This document shows, piece after piece, positions 18,879-26,721 of a DNA stretch of 32,375 bases. The position numbers and the translations under genes were made by a program. Under the pieces are notes generated by a model. That model searched no databases and was not told the DNA's origin. It was given only the letters and a program-made list of their open reading frames with translations. Numbering within the stretch: position 1 is the stretch's first letter; the number at the start of each line of letters is the position of its first letter. The stretch lies in NCBI GenBank assembly GCA_029266415.1, contig JAQSWW010000034.1, forward strand, positions 1 to 32,375. The letters are read 5' to 3'. This DNA is from Actinomycetospora sp. Its GTDB lineage: Bacteria; Actinomycetota; Actinomycetes; Mycobacteriales; Pseudonocardiaceae.

Positions 18879-21497
18879 TCAGCGCAGGATCCAGGTGTCC
18901 TTCGAGCCCCCACCGCGCGACGAGTTGACCACGAGGGAGTCGGCGGGCGCGACCCGCGTGAGCGGGGTCGGCAGCACGGTGGGGGTCGGGGCGAGGACGA
19001 CGAACGCGCGCAGGTCGACCACGCGCGGCTCGAGCGTCGCGCCGGTGAACGTGGGGTGGGTGGAGATGCGGATGGTCTCCTGGGCGACGAAGCCGGCGGG
19101 GTGCTCGCGGACCGCGGCGGCCGCGCGCTCCAGCTCCTCGGCGCCCGCGTGCGGGCCGATGACGATGCCCTCGCCGCCGAAGCCGTCGACGGGCTTGAGC
19201 ACCAGCTCGTCGAGGTGGTCGAGGACGTACTCGCGCTGCTCGGGCTCGGCGCACGACCAGGTCGGGACGGCCGCGAGCGTCGCCTTCTCGCCGAAGTAGT
19301 ACTCGGTGAGCGCGGAGATGAAGGGGTAGACGCCCTTGTCGTCGACCAGCCCGTTGCCCGGCGCGTTGGCCAGGGTCAGCCGGCCGGTGCGCACGGCCTC
19401 CTGGATGGGCTCGCCGAGCTGGACGCCTTCCGCGTCGCGGCCGTCGAAGAGCACCTCCTCGTCGATGCGCCGGTAGAGCACGTCGACGGGGCGCCCGCTC
19501 GCGGCGATCGTGATCATGCCGGCGGCGGCCCGCAGCTCGCCGGGCGTGAGCAGCGGCACCCCCATCTCCTCGGCGAGCATGCGGTGCTCGAAGTACGCCG
19601 AGTCGCTCGGGCCCTCGGTGACGACGGCGAGGATCGGGTCGCTGCCCGCGGCCGGCGGGGCGCTCGCCGTCAGCGCCTCGCGGAGCATGGCCGGGCCGTC
19701 GTCGGCGTCGAGCACGCCGCGCGGCGCCTGCAGCTCGGGCAGCACGCTGCGGATCACCCGCCGGTCGGCCACCGCGTAGCCGATGCCCGACGGGATGCGC
19801 AGGTTGTCCTCGAGGAGCTTCCACTCGCCCTCGCCGTCGCACACGAGGTCGAGGCCCTGGACCAGCGCGCGCACGGCGCCGGGGTGCAGGTTCATCGCGG
19901 CCTCGTGCGGCTGGGGGAGCCAGCGCAGGGCGGCCTCGGGCAGCACGCCGTCGTGCAGGCAGGCGCGCTCGCCGTGCAGGTCCTGCAGCAGCGCCTCGCA
20001 GGTGCGGGCGCGCTGCACCAGGCCCGCGGTGAGCGTCTCCCACTCGCCGGGGGTGATCAGGCGGGGCACGAGGTCGAGGGGGAACAGCCGCTCCTCGTCG
20101 TCGGCCTGGGGGAAGAGCATGCCGCGGGCGCGCTGCTCGGCGTCGCGGCTCTTCTCGTGCACCAGCAGGCCCGACGGCCCGATCCGCTCCAGCGTCGAGA
20201 CGAGCCAGGAGTAGGCAGGGCGCACCGTGCCGTCCTCGGACACGGCCTCGTCGTAGGAGACCGAGCTCTGCGGAGCTCGACCATCGGGGGAGGCCGCCGG
20301 CGCGTAGTCGGCGAGCAGGACCGGCGCGACGGTCCCGGAGACGGGCGCGTCGACCGGCGAGTCCGGGGCGCCGCGGGTCTCGGCGACGAGCATGTCGACG
20401 ACGGCCTCGATGCTGCCGCTGCGGTTGGCGCGCTGGCGCTGGCGGGCGGCCGAGCTGCCCCGGGCCAGGGCCTCCACCGCGAGGTCGTGGACGACGTCGC
20501 GGTCGCCGGACTCGGCCAGGTCGTCGTCGAGATGCTCGAGCAGCAGGCGCACCGCCCGCGACGGCGGGACGAGATCACGCCCGCGCACGTCGGTCAGGTC
20601 GCCCTCGAGGCCCGAGCGGGCGGCGCGCCAGCTGGCCGCGCGCAGCAGCTCGGGGCGGTGCTGCGGGGTGGGGCGGCCCTCGACGTGCGCGCGCACGCCG
20701 TGGCGCACGAGCGCCCGCGCCAGGCCGGCGATGAGCACGACGCCGTCGACGCTCGGGCTGGCGTCGCAGATCCGCAGCTCGACGGTGTCCTGGTGCGCTG
20801 AGGGACGCATGTCGAAATAGACCATGCCGGGGTCGGACATCGTCCCCGAGGCGACGAGGTCGGCGATGAGCGCGTCGTACTCGGCGGCGTCGCGCAGGGG
20901 CGCCGGAGGACCGGCGGTGGGCCAGCGGTGCCAGGCCAGCGTGCGGCAGCTCGCGTAGCCGGTGTCCTGGTTCTTCCAGAACGGCGAGCTGGCCGACAGC
21001 GCGAGCAGCACCGGCAGCCACGGTGCGCTGTGCTGCATGACGGCGATCGCCGCATCGCGGTCGGGGACGTCGACGTGCACCTGCGTACCGCAGATCTGCT
21101 GCTCGAACGCGAGCATCTGGTACTCGTCGCGCATCCGCTCGTAGCGCGGCGAGGGGGTGATGCCCTCCGCGGAGCCGTCGATCAGTGGCACGCTGCCCGC
21201 GCCGACCACGCCCAGACCGCGGTCCTCGGCGAGGTGGGCGAGCATCCCGCGCAGCCGCACGAGGTCGGTGCGCAGGTCGGCGAGGTCCGCCGTCGGCCGG
21301 GAGTTGGTCTCGATGATCGAGGGCTTGAGCTCGGCGGCGAACGCCTCGCCGTCGAGGGCCTGCAGCTCGTCGAGCAGCTCGGGCACCCGCGGCACCGCCG
21401 ACCGGGTCTCCAGGTCGACGAGGTGGAACTCCTCCTCGACCCCCAGGACGACCTCGTCCGCAGGGGCCAGGCGGCGGTCCGGTGGTCGTGCTCCCAT
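18879..21497 (-). CDS. Carboxylate-amine ligase (YbdK/GCS2) fused to circularly permuted type 2 ATP-grasp
   Basis: An 872-residue fusion. Residues 17-375 are a YbdK-type glutamate-cysteine-ligase-2 domain (LGVEEEFHLVD, SIIETNSRP, CGTQVHVDVPDRDAA, RPSAHQDTVELRICDASPSVD). Residues 376-428 are a low-complexity linker. Residues 429-872 are a circularly permuted ATP-grasp of the DUF404/DUF407 type (HPGAVRALVQGLDLV, KLLEDNLRIPSGIGYAV, TEGPSDSAYFEH, NAPGNGLVDDKGVYPFI, LKPVDGFGGEGIVIGP, NSSRGGGSKDTW). Both domains form amide bonds with ATP in known relatives, so the protein probably builds a small peptide or amide. The ATG at 21497 lies eight bases after TAGGTT, a leaderless-type promoter. Copy C of the dispersed repeat encodes part of the linker. 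It is the first gene of the trio; substrates are unknown. Confidence 0.9.
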   Translation of the reverse strand: MGARPPDRRLAPADEVVLGVEEEFHLVDLETRSAVPRVPELLDELQALDGEAFAAELKPSIIETNSRPTADLADLRTDLVRLRGMLAHLAEDRGLGVVGAGSVPLIDGSAEGITPSPRYERMRDEYQMLAFEQQICGTQVHVDVPDRDAAIAVMQHSAPWLPVLLALSASSPFWKNQDTGYASCRTLAWHRWPTAGPPAPLRDAAEYDALIADLVASGTMSDPGMVYFDMRPSAHQDTVELRICDASPSVDGVVLIAGLARALVRHGVRAHVEGRPTPQHRPELLRAASWRAARSGLEGDLTDVRGRDLVPPSRAVRLLLEHLDDDLAESGDRDVVHDLAVEALARGSSAARQRQRANRSGSIEAVVDMLVAETRGAPDSPVDAPVSGTVAPVLLADYAPAASPDGRAPQSSVSYDEAVSEDGTVRPAYSWLVSTLERIGPSGLLVHEKSRDAEQRARGMLFPQADDEERLFPLDLVPRLITPGEWETLTAGLVQRARTCEALLQDLHGERACLHDGVLPEAALRWLPQPHEAAMNLHPGAVRALVQGLDLVCDGEGEWKLLEDNLRIPSGIGYAVADRRVIRSVLPELQAPRGVLDADDGPAMLREALTASAPPAAGSDPILAVVTEGPSDSAYFEHRMLAEEMGVPLLTPGELRAAAGMITIAASGRPVDVLYRRIDEEVLFDGRDAEGVQLGEPIQEAVRTGRLTLANAPGNGLVDDKGVYPFISALTEYYFGEKATLAAVPTWSCAEPEQREYVLDHLDELVLKPVDGFGGEGIVIGPHAGAEELERAAAAVREHPAGFVAQETIRISTHPTFTGATLEPRVVDLRAFVVLAPTPTVLPTPLTRVAPADSLVVNSSRGGGSKDTWILR
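20256..20290 (+). repeat. Short dispersed repeat, copy C, inside the ligase-fusion linker
   Basis: GGAGAC plus GCGGAGCTCGACC match copy A, and GACCATCG matches copy B. Read on the minus strand it encodes roughly residues 403-415 of the ligase fusion, within the disordered linker between its two catalytic domains. Confidence 0.5.
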
Positions 21498-21505
21498 GGC
21501 GGGTC

Positions 21506-21511
21506 AACCTA
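21506..21511 (-). promoter_or_regulatory. Candidate leaderless promoter -10 of the ligase-amidotransferase-peptidase operon
   Basis: On the minus strand TAGGTT fits TAnnnT and ends eight bases before the ATG at 21497. There is no Shine-Dalgarno. No convincing -35 hexamer is seen. Confidence 0.45.
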
Positions 21512-21594
21512 CGATCGGCGTGTCACGTGCGTGTTTCCGAGGGGCCGTCCACTACCCCGACGGCGGCCGGTGTCACACCTGCCAGACTGCGCGG

Positions 21595-22065
21595 GTGCGC
21601 GTCTTCCTCGGATCGGACCACGCGGGCTTCGCACTGAAGGCCCATCTGCTGCGCGAACTGGCGAAGGGCGGGCACGACGTCGTCGACGTCGGGCCCGCCG
21701 AGTACGACGCGGCCGACGACTACCCGCCGTTCTGCATCGAGACCGGGCGCCGCACCGTGGCCACGGACGGCAGCCTCGGCGTCGTCATCGGCGGCTCGGG
21801 CAACGGCGAGCAGATCGCGGCGAACAAGGTGCCGGGCTGCCGCGCCGCGCTCGCCTGGAGCGTCGAGACCGCGCAGCTGGCCCGCAAGCACAACGACGCC
21901 CAGGTCGTGTCGATCGGCGCGCGGATGCACTCCGCCGAGGACGCGACGGAGATCGTGACGGCGTTCCTCGCCACCGCGTTCGAGGGCGGGCGCCACCAGC
22001 GCCGTCTCGACATGCTCACCGCCTACGAGCAGACCGGCGAGCCCCCGGCGCTGCCCGAGGACTGA
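21595..22065 (+). CDS. rpiB: Ribose-5-phosphate isomerase B
   Basis: A 156-residue RpiB/LacA-family isomerase interconverting ribose 5-phosphate and ribulose 5-phosphate in the pentose phosphate pathway. The N-terminal GSDHAGFALK phosphate-binding motif starts at residue 6. The active-site loop IGGSGNGEQIAANKVPG has Glu72 where enterobacterial RpiB has Cys, the mycobacterial-type arrangement. HNDAQVVSIGARMH follows. The GTG at 21595 was chosen because the conserved sequence starts at once; CAGACT six bases after itself could be a leaderless -10, though it departs from TAnnnT. It is divergent from the ligase fusion and 29 bases upstream of the DNA glycosylase gene, the same pair as Rv2465c-Rv2464c. 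Confidence 0.96.
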   Translation: MRVFLGSDHAGFALKAHLLRELAKGGHDVVDVGPAEYDAADDYPPFCIETGRRTVATDGSLGVVIGGSGNGEQIAANKVPGCRAALAWSVETAQLARKHNDAQVVSIGARMHSAEDATEIVTAFLATAFEGGRHQRRLDMLTAYEQTGEPPALPED

Positions 22066-22094
22066 GCCGCCCGGTCCCGGGGTAGGCGGGGCCG

Positions 22095-22910
22095 GTGCCC
22101 GAAGGCCACACCGTCCGTCGCCTCGCGCGCACCCACACGAAGCGGTTCGTGGGCCACGAGCTCGCGGTGTCCTCGCCGCAGGGACGGTTCGGCCGCGACG
22201 CCGAGCTGATCGACGGCCGGGTGCTGCGGGCGGCCGACGCCCACGGCAAGCACCTCTTCCACGTCTACGCCGACGACCTCGTGGTGCACGTGCACCTCGG
22301 GCTCTACGGCAAGTTCACGATGCACACCGGCGAGGTGACCCCGCCCCGCGGCCAGGTGCGCATGCGCCTCGTCGGGCCGACGCACTGGGCCGACCTGCGC
22401 GGGCCGATCGCCTGCGAGGTGCTCACCGAGGGCGAGGTCGAGGGCGTGCTGGCGCGGCTCGGGCCCGACCCGCTGCGCGACGACGCCGACCCCGAGGCCG
22501 CGTGGGCGCGCATCGGGCGCTCGCGGGCCCCGCTGGCAACGCTGCTCATGGACCAGTCGGTGATCGCCGGCGTCGGCAACGTCTACCGCGCCGAGGTGCT
22601 CTTCCGCCACGGCCTCGACCCGCTGCTGCCCGGCCGCGAGCTCGGCCGGGAGCGCTTCGACGCCGTGTGGGCCGACCTCGGGGACCTCCTGCGCGACGGC
22701 GTGCGCCGCGGCGCCATCGACACCGTGCGCCCCGAGCACCGGCAGTGTGATCACGCGCACGACCGACCGCACGGACGCGGATGCGGCCGAGAGGTCTACG
22801 TGTACCGCCGGACGGGGGAGCCCTGCCGCGTCTGTGGCACCGAGGTGCAACGCCGCACCCACGCCAGCCGCAACCTGTTCTGGTGCGCGAGGTGTCAGGC
22901 CGCGACCTGA
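22095..22910 (+). CDS. Fpg/Nei family DNA glycosylase (Nei2-like)
   Basis: A 271-residue base-excision repair glycosylase/AP lyase. After removal of the initiator residue the protein begins Pro-Glu-Gly-His, giving the catalytic N-terminal Pro and the neighbouring Glu. LHLGLYGKF is the conserved Lys hairpin region. DQSVIAGVGNVYRAEVLF is the helix-two-turn-helix DNA-binding block at about residues 154-171. A C-terminal zinc finger has two Cys pairs, CRVC and CARC, about 17 residues apart. It should excise oxidised bases. The start is the GTG at 22095 because the Pro must be residue 2. It lies 29 bases after rpiB, probably in one transcript. Position and PEGH start suggest the Rv2464c (Nei2) branch. 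Confidence 0.94.
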   Translation: MPEGHTVRRLARTHTKRFVGHELAVSSPQGRFGRDAELIDGRVLRAADAHGKHLFHVYADDLVVHVHLGLYGKFTMHTGEVTPPRGQVRMRLVGPTHWADLRGPIACEVLTEGEVEGVLARLGPDPLRDDADPEAAWARIGRSRAPLATLLMDQSVIAGVGNVYRAEVLFRHGLDPLLPGRELGRERFDAVWADLGDLLRDGVRRGAIDTVRPEHRQCDHAHDRPHGRGCGREVYVYRRTGEPCRVCGTEVQRRTHASRNLFWCARCQAAT

Positions 22911-23049
22911 CCGTTACGTTTCGCCCGTCCCGTTCGATGTCCCCCACAGGGGTGACGCGTGGCCCGACGGGGGTGGGGAGCCGGGTCGCACGTCCACCCC
23001 GCGTGTCCTGTCCGTGCCCGGAGCGTCCGCGCTCCTCGAGGAGGTCTGC

Positions 23050-24327
23050 GTGGCCCGCTCCCGTCCGCGCTGGCAGATGACCACCCGCTCCCGGTTCGCG
23101 ATCATCCTCGGCTTCGCGGCCCTCGCCGTCGCCGGCGTGCAGCTGGCCATGCTGAGCGACCCACCGACCGTGCTGCAGATGGTCGTGGTGGCCTTCTGGA
23201 GCGTCGTCGGCGTCGCCTACCTCGGCTCCGCCGTCGCCCAGCGCGTGCGCGCCCGGCGGCGTCCCGTTCCCGCACCGCCCGCGCCCGCGCCGCTCGAGGA
23301 GATCGTCCCGGTGCCCGTGCGCCCGGCCCGTCCGCGCGCGCGGACGGGAGACGGGGCCGCCACCTCTCGACCCGAGCCCACGACCGGCACCGGTCCGTCC
23401 GGCCCCGCGGCCCGCCGCACGCCGGTGGGGGCCACGGCGGCCACGGAGGCCGTGCCCGCGTCGCCCGCTGGGCCGGCGGCGCCCGCTGGGCCGGCTGCGC
23501 CGGCAGCGGCCGCCGTGCCTCCCGTGTCCCCGGCGCCGCCCGTCGCTGCGGTGACGCCGGTTCCGCCCGTCCCACCCGTGACCCCGGAGACCACCCGCGT
23601 TCCCGTCCGCGGCCGCCGGACGGGGGAGACCGGGCCCCGGCCGACGCCTGCCCCGGCCGCGCCGGTGACCGAGGCCGCCCCGGCGGCGCCGGTCCCCGCC
23701 GTGGCCGCACGGCCCGGCCCGTCGCCCACCGCGGCGCCCACCCCGGCGCCCGCGCCGCCCGTCCCCGCGGTCGCGGCCGTGACGGCAGTGGCCCCCGTGC
23801 CCGCCGTGGCCCCCGTACGGCCGGCGGCGCCCGTCGCCCCGCGACCGACACCCACGGCCCCGGCGCCGGAGGAGACGACCGACGCCTTCACCGTGCGCAG
23901 GGCCCCCACGCCGCCCCGGCGCCCGACGGGCGATCAGCCGGCGCTCGCCGACCTCGCCGGTCCGGACTCGCCGCTGTCCTTCGGGCCCACGCGCGAGCGT
24001 ACGGTCACGGCCGGAGCGGGGGCCGAGACCCGGCGCCCGACGCCGCCCCACGGCCAGCCCCGCGTCGGTGGCCCGACCCCGCTGCCGGCGCCGACGCGCG
24101 ACCCCTCCGGCCCCCTGCCTGCGGCCGGCACCCGCCCGGCCGCGCACCGCGGCGGCGCGCACGCCGCGGCGCCCGAGGGCGCCGTCCCCGTTCCCCGCGC
24201 CCGGCACCGCGCGGACGTCGAGGACCCGGTCGCCGCGCGCCGCGGTGACGGTGGTGGCGGTCGGCGCGCCCGCGGCCGGCACGCCAGCGCCGAGGCGCCG
24301 TCCGCCGTCGCCCGCGGGGGCCGGTAG
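23050..24327 (+). CDS. Membrane-anchored Pro/Ala-rich protein of unknown function
   Basis: A 425-residue protein I do not recognise. The first 70 residues contain a basic N-terminus and two hydrophobic helices (FAIILGFAALAVAGVQLAML and VLQMVVVAFWSVVGVAYLGS). The remaining 350 residues are low-complexity, dominated by Pro, Ala, Val, Thr and Arg, with near-repeats of PVPAVA and a tandem CCCGCTGGGCCGGC at about 23465-23493. The N-terminus is basic and the tail enters after an RVRARRRP stretch, so the tail is probably cytoplasmic. GAGGAGGT at 23038-23045 precedes the GTG at 23050 and is part of a 12-base palindrome (23032-23043). The tail could be a linker or interaction surface; its codon usage is still coding-like. 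The downstream limit is the TAG at 24325-24327. Confidence 0.7.
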   Translation: MARSRPRWQMTTRSRFAIILGFAALAVAGVQLAMLSDPPTVLQMVVVAFWSVVGVAYLGSAVAQRVRARRRPVPAPPAPAPLEEIVPVPVRPARPRARTGDGAATSRPEPTTGTGPSGPAARRTPVGATAATEAVPASPAGPAAPAGPAAPAAAAVPPVSPAPPVAAVTPVPPVPPVTPETTRVPVRGRRTGETGPRPTPAPAAPVTEAAPAAPVPAVAARPGPSPTAAPTPAPAPPVPAVAAVTAVAPVPAVAPVRPAAPVAPRPTPTAPAPEETTDAFTVRRAPTPPRRPTGDQPALADLAGPDSPLSFGPTRERTVTAGAGAETRRPTPPHGQPRVGGPTPLPAPTRDPSGPLPAAGTRPAAHRGGAHAAAPEGAVPVPRARHRADVEDPVAARRGDGGGGRRARGRHASAEAPSAVARGGR

Positions 24328-24367
24328 CCTCGTCGGTGTCCGTTTCCTCCCCCGTGACGGGAGCCCG

Positions 24368-24517
24368 ATGAGCGAGCGCACCGACCGGACCGACCCCACC
24401 GACGGCGTGTCCGAGCCCGGGGTGTCGACGCCGCACTCGACGTGGGTGCGCGTGGTGACGCTGATCGTGCTCGCGGTGTTCGTGCTCGGGACGCTGGTCG
24501 GCGCGCTGCTGGTGTAG
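24368..24517 (+). CDS. Small single-pass membrane protein, 49 residues
   Basis: A 49-residue protein with a polar Asp/Thr/Glu-rich N-terminus (1-25) and one hydrophobic helix at about 28-48 (VVTLIVLAVFVLGTLVGALLV) ending at the C-terminus. I do not recognise a family. GGGAG at 24359-24363 lies four bases before the ATG at 24368 and could pair with CTCCCCCGT at 24347-24355, hiding the ribosome site. TAGCCT at 24325-24330, overlapping the previous gene's stop codon, could be a -10. Helix quality, codon bias and the Shine-Dalgarno support it as a real gene. It might be a membrane regulator or complex subunit, but nothing in the sequence shows which. Confidence 0.6.
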   Translation: MSERTDRTDPTDGVSEPGVSTPHSTWVRVVTLIVLAVFVLGTLVGALLV

Positions 24518-24536
24518 CCGCCCGCGGCGGGCCACG

Positions 24537-24911
24537 ATGACCACCGTGGACCCGGACGCGCTGGTCGAGCGGCTGCGCGCGATGTGCCTCGCGCTCCCCG
24601 AGGTCACCGAGAAGGTCAGCCACGGCTCGCCGAGCTGGTTCGTGCGCAGGATGTTCGTCAGCTGGGTCGGCCGGCACCACGGTGACCCGTACCTGTCGCT
24701 GTGGGCGGCGGCGCCGGAGGGCGCACAGGCCGAGATGGTCGCCGCCGAGCCCGCGAGGTTCTTCGTCCCGCCCTACGTCGGGCACCGTGGGTGGCTCGGG
24801 ATGCGCCTGGACGCCGAGCCCGGCGGGCCGGACTGGGACGAGGTCGCCGAGGTCGTCACCGACGCCTACCGCCACATCGCCCCGCGCCGCCTGGTCGCCC
24901 TGCTCGGCTGA
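24537..24911 (+). CDS. MmcQ/YjbR family protein
   Basis: A 124-residue protein of the YjbR/MmcQ double-wing fold family. Features are an N-terminal helix (LVERLRAMCLALPEVTEKVSHGSPSW), FVRRMFVSWV, YLSLWAAAPEG and the C-terminal GWLGMRLDAEPGGPDWDEVAEVVTDAYRHIAP segment, where the WDEV helix is typical. The fold resembles DNA-binding domains, but members have no proven function. The start could be the ATG at 24537 or the GTG at 24546; no strong Shine-Dalgarno separates them. It lies 19 bases after the small membrane protein gene. A short inverted repeat follows its stop. Confidence 0.85.
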   Translation: MTTVDPDALVERLRAMCLALPEVTEKVSHGSPSWFVRRMFVSWVGRHHGDPYLSLWAAAPEGAQAEMVAAEPARFFVPPYVGHRGWLGMRLDAEPGGPDWDEVAEVVTDAYRHIAPRRLVALLG

Positions 24912-24920
24912 CCCACCCTT

Positions 24921-24942
24921 GACCTCGACCATCCTCGAGGTC
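24921..24942. promoter_or_regulatory. 8-bp inverted repeat upstream of the PIG-L gene
   Basis: GACCTCGA (24921-24928) and TCGAGGTC (24935-24942) form a perfect dyad with a six-base spacer. It sits between a TTGACC at 24919-24924 and a CATCCT at 24944-24949, six bases before the ATG of the PIG-L gene. It may be an operator in that promoter or a weak terminator of the YjbR-like gene. Confidence 0.4.
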
Positions 24943-24955
24943 GCATCCTCGGCCC

Positions 24956-25672
24956 ATGTCCGACGAGCTGCCGCCCCTGCCCGACGACTGGACCCGCGCG
25001 CTGGCGATCGCTGCGCACCCCGACGACCTCGAGTACGGCACCGCCGCGGCCGTCGCGTGCTGGACCGCGGCCGGCCGGGACGTCGTCTACCTCCTGGTCA
25101 CCCGGGGCGAGGCCGGCATCGCCGACATGGAGCCCGCCCGCGCCGCGGCGGTCCGCGAGGAGGAGGAGCGGCGCAGCGCCGCGGCCGTCGGGGTGCACGA
25201 CGTGCGGTTCCTCGGCCACCGCGACGGCGTGCTCGTCGCGGACCTCGCCCTGCGCCGGGACCTCGCGCGCGAGATCCGCCGGGTGCGCCCGGACCTCGTC
25301 GTCGCCCTCAACCACCACGACACGTTCGGTCGTGGTGCCTGGAACAGCGCCGATCACCGGGCGGTCGGGCGCTCGGCGATCGACGCCGTCGGCGACGCGG
25401 GCAACCGCTGGATCTTCCCCGAGCTCGTCGACGAGGGGCTCGAGCCGTGGTCGGGCGTCAAGCGCATCGCCGTCGCGGCCTCGCCCACGCCGACCCACGC
25501 GGTCGACGTCACCGACGGGCGGGAGGCGGCGGTCGCGTCGCTGGCCGAGCACCGCGAGTACCTCGCCGCGCTCGGCCCGCGCCCGGTGGAGGAACAGGCC
25601 CGCGAGGTCGTGCTCTGGACCACGGGCGGCACCGACGGGCCGGCGCGGGTGACCTTCGAGGTGTTCGGCTGA
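24956..25672 (+). CDS. PIG-L family deacetylase
   Basis: A 238-residue zinc-dependent N-deacetylase of the PIG-L/LmbE family. The motif [10 protein letters not shown] at residues 19-28 supplies two zinc ligands (His21, Asp24), and His134 in SADHRAVG is the third. The family includes MshB and Mca of mycothiol metabolism and GlcNAc-PI deacetylases; this protein is shorter than MshB and its substrate is not clear. There is no signal peptide. The start is the ATG at 24956, with CATCCT six bases upstream as a possible leaderless -10. The gene converges on the SGNH hydrolase gene with 12 bases between stop codons. Confidence 0.92.
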   Translation: MSDELPPLPDDWTRALAIAAHPDDLEYGTAAAVACWTAAGRDVVYLLVTRGEAGIADMEPARAAAVREEEERRSAAAVGVHDVRFLGHRDGVLVADLALRRDLAREIRRVRPDLVVALNHHDTFGRGAWNSADHRAVGRSAIDAVGDAGNRWIFPELVDEGLEPWSGVKRIAVAASPTPTHAVDVTDGREAAVASLAEHREYLAALGPRPVEEQAREVVLWTTGGTDGPARVTFEVFG

Positions 25673-25684
25673 ACTCCCGGTTGG

Positions 25685-26590
25685 TCAGCCGGTGAACAGC
25701 GGCGGGGCCCCGCCGTCGATGCCGCGGCCGTCGGCGGGCGGGGCCGCGGTGGTGGCGGGCGGGGGCGCCGCGGGGGCCGGCGCGGGCGCGGCGAGCGCGG
25801 CGAGCACGCCCAGCGCGTGCCCGGTCGCGGTCGGGCCGCCGGCGAGCAGGGGGTCGGGGCCGGTCAGGGGAGTGAGCCAGGGCTCGGTCGTGCAGACCCC
25901 GTGGCCGCGGAAGGCGTCGCGGACGTCGACGAAGCGCGCGCCGGCGGCGCCCGCGCGCTGGGAGAGGACGGTGTCCAGCCGCGTCACGGCGTCGTCGAGG
26001 CGGGCGGCGCGGGCCGGGTCGGCGGGCCCCGTGGGGCAGGCGCGGCCCTCGGCGAGCAGCGGGTAGCCGGTGAGGCTGACCGCGGCGCGGGGTGCGCGGC
26101 GACGGATGTCGGCGAGTGCGGCGTCCAGCGACCTCGGCAGCGTCGTCAGGGCCTGGTCGAAGCGGCGGGTCGCGTCGTCGCAGCGCGCGGGGGTGCCCGC
26201 CGTCGAGCACGCGACGGCGAGGTCGCCGAGGCCGGTGGCGTCGCCGCCGACGGTGGCGGTGACGACCTCGGTGGTGGGGGTCAGCGAGCTGAACTGGCCG
26301 TTGCCGCCGCCGGTCGAGGACGCGCACGCCCGTGAGGTCCACTGCGTCTCGCCGGCGGCCCGGGCCACGACCGCGGGGTAGGCCCCGGTGCTCCGCCGGC
26401 AGGTGCCCGACGCGGCCTCGACCTCGCCCGCCACGGTGCCCGCCGCCCACGAGTCGCCGAGGGCGACCCGTCGCGTGCCGTCGCCGCCCGAGGCGGGGCT
26501 CCCGGCGGGGAGCGCGGCGGCCGGCAGCGCCGACCCGAACGCCAGTGCGGCCCCGACCAGCACCGCCGCCACCACCGACCGTGTCCCCAT
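25685..26590 (-). CDS. Secreted SGNH/GDSL hydrolase
   Basis: A 301-residue protein with a Sec signal peptide (MGTRSVVAAVLVGAALAFG, probable cleavage near AALPAG around residue 27). The block I GDS motif is ALGDSWAAG with nucleophile Ser47. GGDATGLGD probably replaces the GxND block, and GPTATGHALG near residue 260 carries the catalytic His. Six Cys in the mature part could form three disulfides, as in secreted actinomycete lipases of this fold. The last 45 residues are a Pro/Ala-rich tail. It would cleave esters outside the cell. GGAGGGA eight bases upstream of the ATG at 26590 fixes the start; the upstream-extended frame would bury the signal peptide. An alternative reading frame from the Rieske gene crosses it but is not coding. 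Confidence 0.88.
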   Translation of the reverse strand: MGTRSVVAAVLVGAALAFGSALPAAALPAGSPASGGDGTRRVALGDSWAAGTVAGEVEAASGTCRRSTGAYPAVVARAAGETQWTSRACASSTGGGNGQFSSLTPTTEVVTATVGGDATGLGDLAVACSTAGTPARCDDATRRFDQALTTLPRSLDAALADIRRRAPRAAVSLTGYPLLAEGRACPTGPADPARAARLDDAVTRLDTVLSQRAGAAGARFVDVRDAFRGHGVCTTEPWLTPLTGPDPLLAGGPTATGHALGVLAALAAPAPAPAAPPPATTAAPPADGRGIDGGAPPLFTG

Positions 26591-26628
26591 GGTCCCGTCC
26601 CTCCGACGCCGTGATCCGACGCCGGGCA

Positions 26629-26650
26629 GTGTGGGTCTCCAGACCCACAC
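26629..26650. terminator. 10-bp perfect hairpin between the Rieske and SGNH genes
   Basis: Perfect inverted repeats 26629-26638 and 26641-26650 around two bases lie downstream of the Rieske stop (26722) and upstream of the SGNH gene. The 11-mer ACCCACACGAG recurs at 26643-26653 and 26688-26698, so the spacer carries repeated structure beyond the hairpin itself. Confidence 0.6.
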
Positions 26651-26721
26651 GAGTCGGGGAGGTCACGCCGTCGAGGTGCGACTCTTCACCCACACGAGGT
26701 GCCCTACCCGCAGCGCACCCC

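Noticed and set aside
18279-20801. An 840-codon plus-strand open frame opposite the amidotransferase and ligase genes
   Set aside because: It crosses two well-supported genes, has biased Glu/Val/Arg/Gly composition and no recognisable motif.
15170-21497. Calling the operon classical NAGGN osmoprotectant synthesis
   Set aside because: The acetyltransferase-ATP-grasp ligase and M42 peptidase that define that system are absent. Only the amidotransferase resembles it.
23440-23800. Possible CRISPR or minisatellite array in the low-complexity stretch
   Set aside because: The repeats are irregular, short and in frame with a Pro/Ala-rich coding sequence; there are no uniform spacers or cas genes.
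25509-26721. Extension of the Rieske frame across the SGNH hydrolase gene to give a 784-residue protein
   Set aside because: After about residue 363 the translation is Arg/Gly-rich without family pattern, and the SGNH gene in another frame has a signal peptide, Shine-Dalgarno and catalytic motifs. The long frame reflects a frameshift.
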